Origin: Plumapathes pennacea | Taxonomy: Eukaryota > Cnidaria > Anthozoa > Antipatharia > Myriopathidae | NCBI GenBank assembly: GCA_964036295.1 | Contig: OZ038467.1 | Location: forward strand, 6,751,001 to 6,815,000 | Length of the DNA stretch: 64,000 nt | Reading direction: 5' to 3' | Shown: in pieces, positions 44,672-55,934 of the stretch | Layout: each line of letters opens with the position of its first letter | Numbering within the stretch: position 1 is the stretch's first letter | Notes under the pieces: generated by a model | What the model was told of the DNA's origin: nothing | What the model saw: only the letters and a program-made list of their open reading frames with translations | Database searches by the model: none | Program-made: the position numbers and the translations under genes

Positions 44672-47600
44672 TCAGGCAGTCGTTTCGGACGTGAAACTCC
44701 CCTGAAAACAGAGCAAACATACAGATATAGTACAATGAATCGTTTCTTTCCTCGCTATAGACCTTTTCCGAGATGCCTGTTGCCTCTGTTTTATAACGAG
44801 GTCCAGTGCGAAAGCTTTCTCTTGAAAATGTTTGATTTGTATGAAAATGAACCTACGGGTAAAACTAATATTCAGAAGAAAGGTTCTCACGGGTAAGGAG
44901 CAAGCGCAGTGAATGGAAAAAAGTTTCAATGCTCTTGAGCTTGATTCCGTGAACCGATTGTTTGCGCGCCTATGACAGCGGAAGAGTCTGGGTACGAGAT
45001 TGGCGCTTGCCCAATGGTCAGTGACGAAACAGCCTGGCGCCAGAAATTAAACTTTTTTTTTTTATTATCTATGGGCAGGTTACATTTCTGGATGCAGCTG
45101 TCAACATTTCTATGCGTTCATCGTACTGGTGTAGAATAGGCTTCTGACTTGATGTAATGAAGTCCAAATGATCTGCGAAAAAGGTAGCTCAAAAATTGAC
45201 ACTACACACACTTTGCGAGGAGTCGATTCATTCTGACCACTCACCTCGCCTTGTTCATCGGTGTATGATTTTGTGCCCGATACTTTCTTACGTCGACGTT
45301 TTCGTTTTGTTTTGTTCATCGCCAACAGAGGTGTAGCTGCTCTGCTATCTGCGTCACCCATGTAATCTGGAAAAACACAAGGTAGTTGGCAGGAAGTTTC
45401 GTGTTTGCGCTGTTAATGCAGAAGCTATTTTGCTGACTATGCGAGTGGATTAAAGACAGTAACTGATTCCCCATTCACCCTCCCCTCTCCACTCAAAACT
45501 ACCTTCACAGCGGAAGTGACAGTTTTCAACGCGGATGCGCGGTTGCAAAGCTGTCATTGTGCAGAACGAGTTGGTATTTCGCTCTTGTGAACATACTGCA
45601 ATCTACCGAAAATTTGGAAGGTGCCATGGTGACCATGTTACTTTATGGTTTTAGCTAGCTGCTGGCGCAAATATTCTCCCGACGATGCAGATATATTGTG
45701 GCAAAGAACTCGGTTGGACGGAATCACGCCTCTCAGGTATGACTTGTTGACGTCTGGTCGTTCCAGTCAGTCTTTAGACTCACTGCCGTAGACGTTTGTG
45801 AAGTAGAGCGGACTAATTTTTTCTTTGGCTCAAGAAAGATTTTTCAGAGCGGACTATGCTTTTGTTGACACTGTTTGCTCGTGTTTGTGTAAGTGCCCGA
45901 GCTTATCGCCGTGACGTCGAAATGCGGTTCTGCATACAAGGACTATAAAAGCTCGTCTGGTCTCGGCATTTTTCTTGTATATAATTCTTCATGCATTCCT
46001 TGCTTGTATTTTATTGTGTTCGCCAGTTTCCCTCACTGACAGCCGACTCTAAATTGCTGTTTTTGGTGTCCAGGTTTTATTCCGGCGTTCGTTGCTGTTT
46101 GATCTGAATATATAGCCGGTTGCATGGTTCTGTTTATCTTTACACATCAACAAAGCAATAAGACTAATTGCAAAAGAGAAAAGACGCCCGTGAATAAAGC
46201 TGGTCGTGCTCTCGTGCGACGGAAATGCTTCTTCTTTTTTTTTTTTTTTTTTTGTCTTTGGCGGAACGTGGACGACATTTCGAGAACTGCAGAGAGCAGT
46301 GCGTGGTTTTGTTCGATAAGAGATGATGACACGCATTTGAACTTCAACAAATATTAGGAAAAATTAATATATGCCGTTATACTACGAGCAGTAGTAACCG
46401 ACAGCAGCAGCATTACTGAGTGGTGATGGTGGTAGTAGCATATTATTGTTGGTGTTGGTAGCCTTGGGGGGTAGTATTAGTGGTGGCGTTGGTGATTAGC
46501 CTTGAGGTATTAGTGTGGTGGTGTTGGTGATTAGCCTTGAGTTATTAGTGTGGTGGTGTTGGTGGTATCCTTTGGTAGTGGTGGCACATGCTGTTAGCCT
46601 TGAGGTATTAGTGTGGTGGTGTTGGTGATTAGCCTTGAGTTATTAGTGTGGTGGTGTTGGTGGTATCCTTTGGTAGTGGTGGCACATGCTGTTAGCCTCG
46701 AGGTATTAGTTTGGTGGTGTTGGTGATTAGCCTTGAGGTATTAGTGTGGTGGTGTTGGTGGTATCCTTTGGTAGTGGTGGCACATGCTGTTAGCCTTGAG
46801 GTATTAGTGTGGTGGTGTTGGTGATTAGCCTTGAGGCATTAGTGTGGTGGTGTTGGTGATTAGCCTTGAGGTATTAGTGTGGTGGTGTTGGTGGTATCCT
46901 TTGGTAGTGGTGGCACATGCTGTTAGCCTTGAGGTATTAGTGTGGTGGTGTTGGTGATTAGCCTTGAGTTATTAGTGTGGTGGTGTTGGTGGTAGCCTTG
47001 GGTCGTGGTGGTGCATGTTGTTGTTAACCTTGGGTAGTAGTAGTACGTGGTGGTGACATAATGGTGAGGTTGACCTGTTGTAAACTGTCAGTTCTCTACC
47101 TTCACTGCATGCACTTGGCGATGGGGAGTACAATGATCTCAGCATATTAGAGATCGTTGAGAATGCACTGGAGTATGCTGATGAATCCTGCAAAGTTGCA
47201 CAATAAGTTGGACGGTTACACTGTAACGGACCAAGTGACGTTTTAACAATTCTCACTTGACATTTTTACTCACTGACTAATCTAAACTTGACTTTTTAGA
47301 TGGAAGGACTCATAAGACCTTTGCTGAATTGTTGCTGACCAACATGCACATTGCCATTAACAATCCACTAGCCAGGGTTTAAAACAACTTCTGTTCTCAG
47401 TTGTACCAGGGGCTGCAGCCACAAGTCATGTTTTGGTTGCTCCATCCAATCTTTTGGTTGCCCACATCTCCTTCATTTCATCTTCTTTAGTTTGAGCTTA
47501 ATAAAATAAATCGCATCATTATTCTTGAAGCCATCAGGTTGGCCAAGAGAACCGTTGCACACTGTTTGGTTGCTCCAGCACATTGGTATGTTGTCAGGGA

Positions 47601-50600
47601 CAACTGGACAACCGTTAATTTTAAACCCTGACTAGTACCGTCCGGCTGTTTTGCTACATGTTTCCGTTAGCTTCTGGTAGTGAGATCAGAGACAACGAAA
47701 TAAACATTTACACGTGTATTTTACAAGCTGGACCATTATATTTACACCCGCAGTATTAAAAGAATTTGACGAAATTTTGTAAGGACAAAATTTGGTCCAA
47801 CCCGAAAAATACACGCGTACATGTTTATAGACTTGACCCCAGGCAGCGCTCCAGCATTATCACCACGTGACGGGTGTGAGATGAACTTACGCTTGACCTG
47901 TTGGCCGTTGAGGGTGCAGTAGAGTATGTTGATGTTGAGTCCTGTAACTGCCGAATATCAAACGGTTAAGCCTTGTCCTCACTAGCGCATAAGCATAAGC
48001 ATAAGCACAAGCATAAGCATAAGAATAAGAGAGCGACAGTGGCGACATAAGCATAAGCATAAGGAACGAACATGTTTGATCCTTATGCTTATGCTTATGT
48101 CGCCACTGTCGCTCTCTTATTCTTATGCTTGTGCTTATGCCTATGCTTATGCTTATGCGCTAGTGAGGACAAGGCTTTAATGCGTTGTGACGAAGTCTAT
48201 GATCGACCACAGGGGGAGGCTCCACCCGACAGGGGCTGCTTTTCAAAACGAGTGAAAGAAAGTACAGAAAAACGAAGCTTTTTAGTATTTTAGAAAGTCA
48301 TAAGGCTGGCCAAAGGGAAATCATATTGGCTTATCATAGGGTTCTAAAACTGATCGCCCTTTGATTGAGACATCCGCAAAAGTCGCGTTGCCGAGTCAGT
48401 TGCGTGCGGCTTTTTAGACATCTTCGCGTTTAATTGCATAAAGGGGTGGGGCAAATTGTTACTGGAGATATATGAAAGGGTTACTATTTCGACCCCGATT
48501 GGTATTTTGAAGGTTAATGGGGTTGAAAAGCCTGGGCGGAGCCTCCCCTGTATAAAAATTTTTCGAGTGCCAGGGTTATTTGGCAACTGCGTAGCATTTC
48601 ACTCATATTTTATTAATATTACTAGAGGTGTTATGAGATTATTCTAGACAGAGACACCTAGCGGCCGTTTTATTTACACAGGTGACTAAATGCATCTCAT
48701 GCATAAACGGGAAACCAATCCTAACTGTGCGAGATAACGTACTAATGAATCAAAAGCAAAGATCAGTAGATATATAGAACCGGCTTTTGCGCCTCAAAGG
48801 AAGGAAATGTATTGTCAATAATGCTTCGACTTTCGGAGGGTCCTTAAAATGACAGATCAGGGATTTCGGTAAGCAAAGGACTGTGATTAAGGTGCTTCCG
48901 TACGACTAATGCGTCAAACAAATTAGTTGGCTGGCCTAGGGTTAATCCTAATCCTAAATTAACCAGTACTAACCCCTAGATTAACCTCATTCTTTCTCCC
49001 AACCCACTGGCCAAGAAATTCCAAGGTTGTGATCTCAAAGACAAACAAAAAAGCTTGTTTAAATCAAAGTATATCAAGGATTACGTGTTGTAAGCTATCG
49101 GTATAGTTAATATCTATTTCACCTAATTCAAGATCAGCTATTAAATCTGATATGGACTACTCCGTCCCGTTAAAACAGCCAATGAAACATTGCGCACTGC
49201 CCTAAATACGTGTTTGGTAACTTACCTCTGGCAAATTGTTTACTGTTGTTGTTGTTGGTGATGATGGTGGTGTTGTTGTTGCTGTTGCTGTTGTTGTTGT
49301 TGATGATGGTGGTGATGGTGTTGTTGATGATGGTGATGGTGGTGGTGGTGGTGGTGGTGGTGGTCCTGGTCTTGGTGGTCGCCGACGACACATAAAGTAA
49401 GCGGCAACAAGCGCCAAAATTCCAACACTTACGGCACCTGCGATCTCCAATGCTGTATTTAGTGGAAATGGCAAATGTCCCGTAGGGCTACTTGTCGATG
49501 CCACAGCTACAAAGAGGAACGTGAGTTATTATTTTGTAAATCATGTAGCCTACAGTGACTTGTTGGAAGAGTATACAGCAACAATGGCGTATGCAAATCC
49601 CTGGCGGCAAAATAGGTCAAGTAATTAAATATACAATGCCTGGGCTAATTCAGTACAAGTGTATTTTACAAGTTGGACAATTTCTTAGAAGCTCAAAGTA
49701 ATACAGTTTAGTCCAGTACCATTACCAACTACTGTTGCAGTTACATATGTATTTGAAACTTTATATATGAGACTTTGATCGGATTAAGTCCGCGTGGTGG
49801 CGTTAGAATAACGGTCCAACTTGTAAAATACACAAGACGGGTATAAGTGTTTACTGAACTGTACCTGGGTAGGGGGAAAATATCTTAGTAAAATAAAGGA
49901 ATATATAGAAAATAGCATAGTGTGGAATCCCAGAACAATGGCAAAGCTGCTTTCATAGAATGGTAATAGCTTTGTAACTGATTGTTTTTCGTTTGATTCT
50001 GTGAAACCAAAATCTGGAAATGTCTGCCAAACAGATGGCAATAGTAAATAGCTATTTTAGGCCAAATGTATTGTCTATAAATCTTCTCCGAAAGGGGTCC
50101 CTCATAAATAGCCATAGGATATAGAAGAAGGACTCTTTTTGATATTCTAAACGGTCGGTAGGAGCGGCTGGCCAAAGGAAAATCGTATTGGCATTACATA
50201 GGAGTTTCTAAACTCGTCCCTTTAATTGAGACCCACCCGTCGTTTTGCCGAGTCAGTTGCGTGCGGTTTTTCCAGACGTCTTCCAGGATGTAAAAGGAGC
50301 AAATTTTTCATTAAGGTTAATAAAAGGGCCACTGTTACGACCCCACAATAGCATTAGTAAGGGGCTGAAAGCTTGGGTTATGCCTACCCGTATAAGAATT
50401 CCGTTAGTGCCCCCATCTTCCCTCAACCATGATTCTAGCACACACGATACTGTTGTTAAACGTTTGCAAAGTGAGATCACTTACCCAAGCATTGCTGAAG
50501 ATCCAGTAGGCGACAAAAACACTCTCCCTCAATGATGAACAGAGGCGCTGGCGGTTCATCCTTGGAAAAATATAGACGGGAAAGACATAAGGATTACACA

Positions 50601-53600
50601 TTTAAACCACAATCCCAGTAACAATCCTGGTGAAGGATCGTTATAAAAATAGAAAAAAGTCTTACTCACATAGCAGAGGAAGCAACGGGGAAGGTTTCCT
50701 CCCCCTTCTCCCCGCTAACTGGGGACATCGTAAAATATTGGTGCTGACTTTAATTAAATAATCAGAATCTGTCGCAGTCATGGCACAGTTTGCACTGCAG
50801 TGTTTGGCCCCGACGAATGCTTGTCAAGGAATATCACGGTATACCTACTCGTTCTGGTCATGGATGTGATTGACTTTTGACATCGGTTTAGCTGTTACCC
50901 ATTAGCTTGCAGCTATGAGACCATGCATGTTATTGACATTATTTTGTGCAAATCACGAACCTTTTATGTTGAATTGTATACTTTTTATGACGCAGCAATT
51001 GTATGTATAATCGGGCTGTCGAAGTGTCATTTTACACCATGCTAACATTTAGCGTGGCATTGTTGCGTGAAAAATAGTCCTTAAAGTTGTTCCACCCATG
51101 TGTAACTTCAATCCAAAACATTCCCTTAAATCTCGTCCCCGCAACACATACCTTGTTCTGCGCCGGGAGGTCGATGATTGCTGTAAAATTGAGGTTGAAT
51201 CCCTGAGCACATCGGAACAGGACCACGCCTTTTAGTTTTCCGCTTGATTTTTTGTGGTGAACTCGCCAGACGAAACCGCTGGGTCGTACCACTGTGGTCA
51301 CATTATCCGTGAATGAGAGTAGAGATTTAACCTTGGTGGTTAGATCGCCGTCGCTCGAAGACGGACGTGGCTTAAAACTTTTTTGGCAAATCTGAGACAG
51401 ATAAGATTTGAGACTCTGTGGGTAAATGAATTATTTGTCGCAGTGAACTTGTTTTAGAGCACATTCATGTTAATCCCATGAGTCCTGAGGGCAAGAGTGC
51501 CTTTTTAAAATGGGAGAAATTGGCATAACAACAGTTCTCAGCACATGGACAAAAACAAAAAGTATACAACCATCCAAATGAAAGTTGTCGATTAGGACAC
51601 TATTCCTTAGATTTTGAAATGTCGTAAATATCAAAAAAAATGGAAACTTTCAACATCAGCAGTGAAATGGGTATTAGATTTGTCAGCCGTCAACCTTCCC
51701 CAATTTTCTCTCCCTCACAACTGCGTTCTTTGCAGAAAGACAACACTTAAAGAGCCGTACACCTATCACATAATCCAAGTTTAAAAGTGTAGTTTACATG
51801 TAGACTTTATATATTTAGTGTACAAGAAAATATAATTGGACATGTAACTAAATAGATCAGAAAACCTCGATAACTCTCCATGTCAAGTACACTTACTATT
51901 GTGTTGTTATCACACTCTTCCTCGACATACCCTCTGCAGGCGACGAATAAGTAGACGGTCTTTTTCGGATCAACAGACGGCATCCTGAAACTGAAAATAG
52001 AGGAACGTTGAACGTTACTTTCGCTTGCTGTGTAGCCAAACACAATACAGAGGAGCAAAACACTGGGAAATCCCACCTCCAGCATGGTGTATAGAAACAA
52101 GTTGGAAATGTTCTGGCTAAATAGCTGAAAGTCTACTTTCCATACACCTTACTTAATAAACCCCAGTACTGAACCAAACATTCCCCGAGTAATACGTTTG
52201 CGGGGTGGTCACCAGTTATCAGTATAATTTATATTATTGATATTAATATTTATTTCTATTACGGCTTACCTTAGGTCCTTCTTCACAGGAAGATAAAAGG
52301 TTCCATTTTTGGTGTGGCAATAAAAAGGACAACCGGCATGGGGGCACGATTCTGCCATCTTGGTTTGGTAGCATGCCATAGATGTTTTCCACTCAAAAGC
52401 AGCCACTGGCCTGGACACATTTGGACCCTGGACTAGAACCGGGGTTCCCTCTTCCTGATGAATATTTTTGAAGACACTACGCGGTAAGTGCTACTATTTT
52501 GCAATTTTAGAGTGAGGTACGAGACAACAAGTTTAAAACTCTACTGCTCTACCCACTGGTACCACCACCACCACCCCTACTACTGCTACAGCCACTGCTA
52601 TTACTACTACACTACCAATAATAATACAGTAGAACCCCGCTATTTCAAACTCAAACCCACTTCCCTTGGATTTCCTTTTCAGTCATTTACTATCGACTAA
52701 CTTGAACTCGGTTTAAATCGAATTATTTCTCGTTTTCCTTGGAAGTTCGAGTTAGCAGGGTTTTACTGTAATAGCACTACTGTTCCAACTTTGAACTTGT
52801 CTGTGAGTAACTGTTTTCTGTCACCTAAGCTGTATAGTACTAGTACTTCTATATATCTTTTACTTACCTCAATCCGTTCATCGCAGACAAAGTCAATTGT
52901 AGTGCTCATAAGTGGGACCTGATGCTCGACAGCGTGACAGTAGTAACACGGGCCAGCGGTGCTTCTGTACCGTGCTGTGACGCACACAGGGGGAGACCCA
53001 AGTTTACCTTTTATGGTCAGGGTGCAGTTCGACATGTGAGCATAGGAATCGGCTGTCACTGAAGGTACGTCACACGTTCCATCAGCTCCACTGCTGTCCA
53101 TCTTGAATTTACTGATCAGACAAACGGTAGAATTGCTGGGACAGTTTGTATTGTGCACAGTGTCGTTGATTGCTCTAAACGGGTTGAGACTGTAGTACCT
53201 GCGACTGCGAATTGAAGTTTGAATAAAGCTTTATCTTCAGAAACAACCACGACATATCAAAGGAAATTGTTCTGGTTCAAATGTTGCAGTGCAGTCGAAC
53301 TTGGAGGCGGTGTTACATTGTGCGACCTTCTTAAAAATGGTTAAGACCCGATATAAAAGCTGTTTGGTATAAAATGGGTTAGATTTCCAAGACTGGATTC
53401 CTTGAAAAGTTACATAGAAGGGGACCGTTGTCTTCTCTGCTTATTCGAACGCAGCCGTCCAAGCGCGCGACAGTGGATCTGATGCGTATATCATAATGAA
53501 TCTAATGATGTCGCTATTGTTTGTTGTTGTTGTTGTTGTTTACATAAAAAACGCTTTATGTACTTAACACATTCGACACGAAAGTGCATATTTGACAGTG

Positions 53601-53944
53601 AACACAGGCTTTCGCTTCGTGAAAAGCAGGCTTCAAAAAATATATACCGAGCGTTTAACAAAACCGGAAGTGACAAATACTTACACAAAAATATTTTCCT
53701 TGCCGCCAGTGCGAGAACCAGTGCTTGATAGTTTGGTCGTTCTGTTGTACGAGCTAACGGTGTATTCAAAATCGTGCGTTTTCCCCAATTCGCACAGATT
53801 TAGCACCCCTGGCTCGCTACCATAGCCGAGATGTTCTTGGGGAACGTCTTGTTTGCACAAGTTACTGGCTGGCTGCTGCTGTTGTTGAGAGACATGCATA
53901 ATCATGCAAAGCAAAATGTTGGTTAGAATTTCCATCAGGACCAT
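44672..53944 (-). CDS. Type I membrane receptor with MRH (mannose-6-phosphate-receptor-homology) ectodomain
   Basis: Minus-strand exons: 53685-53944, 52868-53198, 52270-52454, 51897-51984, 51152-51391, 50485-50560, 49226-49506, 47891-47941, 47100-47187, 45245-45366, 44672-44701. They close in phase to about 583 codons. A signal peptide (MEILTNILLCMIM) precedes a run of Gln. MRH-type features follow: IFVYYSLNPF, STTIDFVCDE and AAFEWKTSMAC. A second, weaker half (VYLFVACRG, VVLFRCAQGF, LFIIEGECFC) may be another diverged MRH unit. One helix at about residues 413-434 (IAGAVSVGILALVAAYFMC) is followed by RRR, a poly-Pro/Thr stretch and a Ser/Tyr-rich tail. CI-MPR-like proteins sort cargo to lysosomes; that role here is inference. 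The Arg and CxY residues expected in the sugar pocket are not seen. The last two tail exons are less certain: an alternative terminal exon at 45080-45097 also fits the phase. Confidence 0.72.
46404..47050. repeat. Minisatellite with higher-order structure (GTGTGGTGGTGTTGGTGATT)
   Basis: The about 33-bp unit GTGTGGTGGTGTTGGTGATT + AGCCTTGAGGTATTA alternates with a longer unit containing GGTATCCTTTGGTAGTGGTGG + CACATGCTGTTAGCC. About 15 units in all. It lies in the MRH receptor intron between the two last tail exons. Confidence 0.9.
47701..47829. repeat. Foldback element, ACACGTGTATTTTACAAG family, copy 1
   Basis: TAAACATTTACACGTGTATT..ACAAGCTGGACCA is inverted as TGGTCCAACC..ATACACGCGTACATGTTTA. 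It lies in the MRH receptor intron between exons 8 and 9. Fragments of the family also occur near 37975 and 39170. Confidence 0.65.
47969..48176. mobile_element. Near-perfect palindromic MITE, TTA target site (PIF/Harbinger-like)
   Basis: AGCCTTGTCCTCACTAGCGC opens an arm of about 90 bp whose inverse closes at 48176. TTA direct repeats flank it (47966-47968, 48177-48179). The arms consist largely of AAGCAT hexamer repeats, ending CGACAGTGGCGAC. It starts 27 bp upstream of tail exon 8 of the MRH receptor. Confidence 0.85.
48290..48592 (+). repeat. Dispersed repeat of about 290 bp, copy A
   Basis: It shares GGCTGGCCAAAGG, GCCGAGTCAGTTGCGTGCGG, CGACCCC, TATAARAA and GTGCC blocks in the same order with copy B at 50148-50425. 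No ORF is conserved. It lies in an MRH receptor intron. Confidence 0.75.
49240..49370. repeat. Trinucleotide-rich tract inside the coding tail of the MRH receptor
   Basis: GTT/GGT/GAT-rich DNA on the plus strand encodes the Pro/Ser/Thr-rich cytoplasmic stretch after the transmembrane helix on the minus strand. It is likely length-polymorphic. Confidence 0.75.
49640..49870. repeat. Foldback element, ACAAGTGTATTTTACAAG family, copy 2
   Basis: CAGTACAAGTGTATTTTACA..AGTTGGAC and an inverted GTCCAACTTGTAAAATACAC..ACTGAACTGTAC enclose about 130 bp. CCTGGG ends pair at the margins. It lies in an MRH receptor intron. Confidence 0.7.
50148..50425 (+). repeat. Dispersed repeat of about 290 bp, copy B
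   Basis: Diverged copy of 48290-48592, same orientation, in the neighbouring intron of the MRH receptor. Confidence 0.75.
52627..52768. mobile_element. pogo/Tigger-type MITE, TA target site
   Basis: CAGTAGAACCCCGCTATTTC at the left pairs with an inverted AGTTAGCAGGGTTTTACTG at the right. TA flanks both ends. It is 142 bp and lies in the MRH receptor intron between exons 2 and 3. Confidence 0.8.
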
Positions 53945-54507
53945 CTCTGTGGTGCAGAGCTGTACTCCAAACCGCAGTTAGGTCATTTCTCATTGCCTTG
54001 TAATCTTTAACACGGTAATATAATATCCCTCTGGCTCCCCGTTGGACCGTTTGACTCGACAGTGAGAATTGCTTACTCAGAAGTAAGCCGCCCCCTTAAA
54101 AACCTAAAGAACACAAACACACTGTGAACCAAAATGCAGTATAGTCGATTCAAACCTCAGTCGTCCTTCGTTTACATTGCAATACGGCTACGTCAAGGGT
54201 CACGTGGGTCGGATTCCTGGAAGCGACGTATCGTGACACGTCACGTCACGTTACACGCCGCGCCGCGCGCCATGCAGAATTTACCTTCCAGTTTTTGGTG
54301 ATGTCGTTCTTTAATTCAAATACCACGGTTGCACATATGTTGTCACAGTGGAGGAAACCTCAGAGATAAAGGAGATCGCGTGGCATATCCTAAAAAGTTT
54401 GTCATGTGACATTTTCGCTTGCCGTCTGATTAGTCCGTATCGATTCGGGGAACTCCCTTGATTTGGTGTTCATTGCCAAGGTCGGTTTTCCTCGTTCGTT
54501 AGTCAAG
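53945..54507. promoter_or_regulatory. Bidirectional promoter of the MRH receptor and the four-helix membrane protein
   Basis: 563 bp separate divergent start codons. It holds a CG-rich core (CGCCGCGCCGCGCGCC near 54257) and several CACGT motifs, including GGTCACGTGGGT (E-box at 54201-54206), similar to the TFEB/MITF CLEAR site seen at lysosomal genes. Confidence 0.6.
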
Positions 54508-55685
54508 ATGGCAAGTTCAACCGACACAAGCGGTTTGTTGTCAAGGAAAGCAGCAAGCAGACAAAGCCGTAGAATGCGCCGGATAAGTGGCTCTGCCTCG
54601 TCAGGTAAAGTTCAGCGATCTCGTTGCGTGATTCATTCACAAAGCTATGCTCGAAAGAGTGACAGAGCTTCAGATCAATCTAACTGGCTGGTGTAAACTA
54701 GAGATCGATTCAGGCTAAATGCAAGCCAAGTGTGAACAGTCGACGTTTTCTCAGATTGATCTTAGGCAAGAGGCCGGTGTTGCTTCATTTTTCGACGCTC
54801 ACCAATACGATATCACTCACCGAGTCTACGATTGATCCCACTTTGTAATAATGTGAACGGCCTTTACAGTACGGTGTCTCACTGAATGGCGTAATCTGAA
54901 TACAAACACCGCTTATGTCCACAGAAAGTAGGTGTTCCTGTCAGTATATTCAGTATATGAGTATTTACATTTAGAGTGTACATTTGTTTGTGCAAAAAGA
55001 AGTGTACATGTATGACGGGATGTGTATGTCGTAGCATGTATGTGTGTTTGCATGCATGTATTTGGGCTATTGTGCGGCAAAACGAGTTTGCTCACTTCTA
55101 ATAACTGGCTTGTTAGGTCACGTGAGTACAAGCATCCTGCCTACAGGAAGCATTCAGGAGCCAGATAACGACTTATTGCCACCTAATACGGCGAATACAA
55201 AAGCCGACGAAATGCTCAAGGTTTCTGGCACAGCGCTCTACTTGGCGGGAATATTCCTCGTCATCTTCAACAGCTACATGAGCCACCAGTTTCCTGACTC
55301 TGAAGACCAAAAAACTAATCTCAGCAGCCAGACCAGCACATCCACCACCTCCACGCCTTGGCCTGCAAGTGTGTATGAAACGTTGAAATACTCTTACATT
55401 GCTATGGCCTCGGGCGGAATCATGATCCTCTTTGGAACTGCAATCATCGCTTACAGATTATCCATTTCGCGCTCTGAGCACCCTGCTTTTCTCTTCGTCA
55501 CCAACTGTTGTTACATTTTTGGTCTCGCCGGCATAATTTTGAACTTGTTTTCTCTTGCCGTCGGAATTTTGATGATTCACAACCACGAATTGAGGTGTTT
55601 TATTTGTTTTCTTGCACCCTTTGCTGGGATTTTTGTGATTGTTTTAATTCTCATGTGCTTGCTGGAGAGAAAGGGCGTTATTTAA
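54508..55685 (+). CDS. Four-helix membrane protein, 221 aa, unknown family
   Basis: Exons 54508-54604 and 55117-55685 join in phase. The cytosolic-looking N-terminus is basic and Ser-rich (LLSRKAASRQSRRMRRIS). Hydrophobic helices lie at about 71-87, 126-147, 156-186 and 193-215. A Ser/Thr-rich loop separates helices 1 and 2, with one sequon (NLSS). The C-terminus is short (ERKGVI). No family was recognised; general resemblance is to small tetraspan membrane proteins (TMEM, CMTM-like). The ATG is in the first exon beside the shared promoter. AATAAA follows at about 55813. The 188-codon open frame in exon 2 and the clean acceptor (CTTGTTAG) make a real gene likely. Confidence 0.75.
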
Positions 55686-55802
55686 CCCTTGTGAGTAGAA
55701 GATAGTTCTCTATACGGCTTGAATGGTTGGCAAAATTTACTGCAACAGAAATTCCCGCAGCCTTGGGATTAATCCAAGCCAGAAACACAAAATCATACCC
55801 TA

Positions 55803-55905
55803 TCCACACCAATAAATAAATAAAAAATAAATGAATGAATGAATTAATTAATTAATTAATTAATGAATAAATAAATAAATAAATGAATAAATAAATAAAT
55901 AACAA
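55803..55905. repeat. (ATAA)n/(ATGA)n/(ATTA)n low-complexity tract
   Basis: AAATA, GAATG and AATTA tetramer runs. It includes AATAAA that can serve the preceding gene. Confidence 0.85.
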
Positions 55906-55934
55906 ATCTGTTACCTGAGTTCACGTATATGGGG

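Noticed and set aside
46404-47050. Coding repeat protein
   Set aside because: No long frame is maintained across units; it is a minisatellite inside an intron.
48072-48293. LCLCLCLC frame
   Set aside because: It is produced by hexamer repeats within the palindromic MITE at 47969-48176.
49170-49428. Poly-His/Gln and poly-Thr/Asn frames, and a poly-Leu/Val frame on the plus strand
   Set aside because: They are alternative readings of the trinucleotide tract that encodes the Pro/Thr-rich receptor tail.
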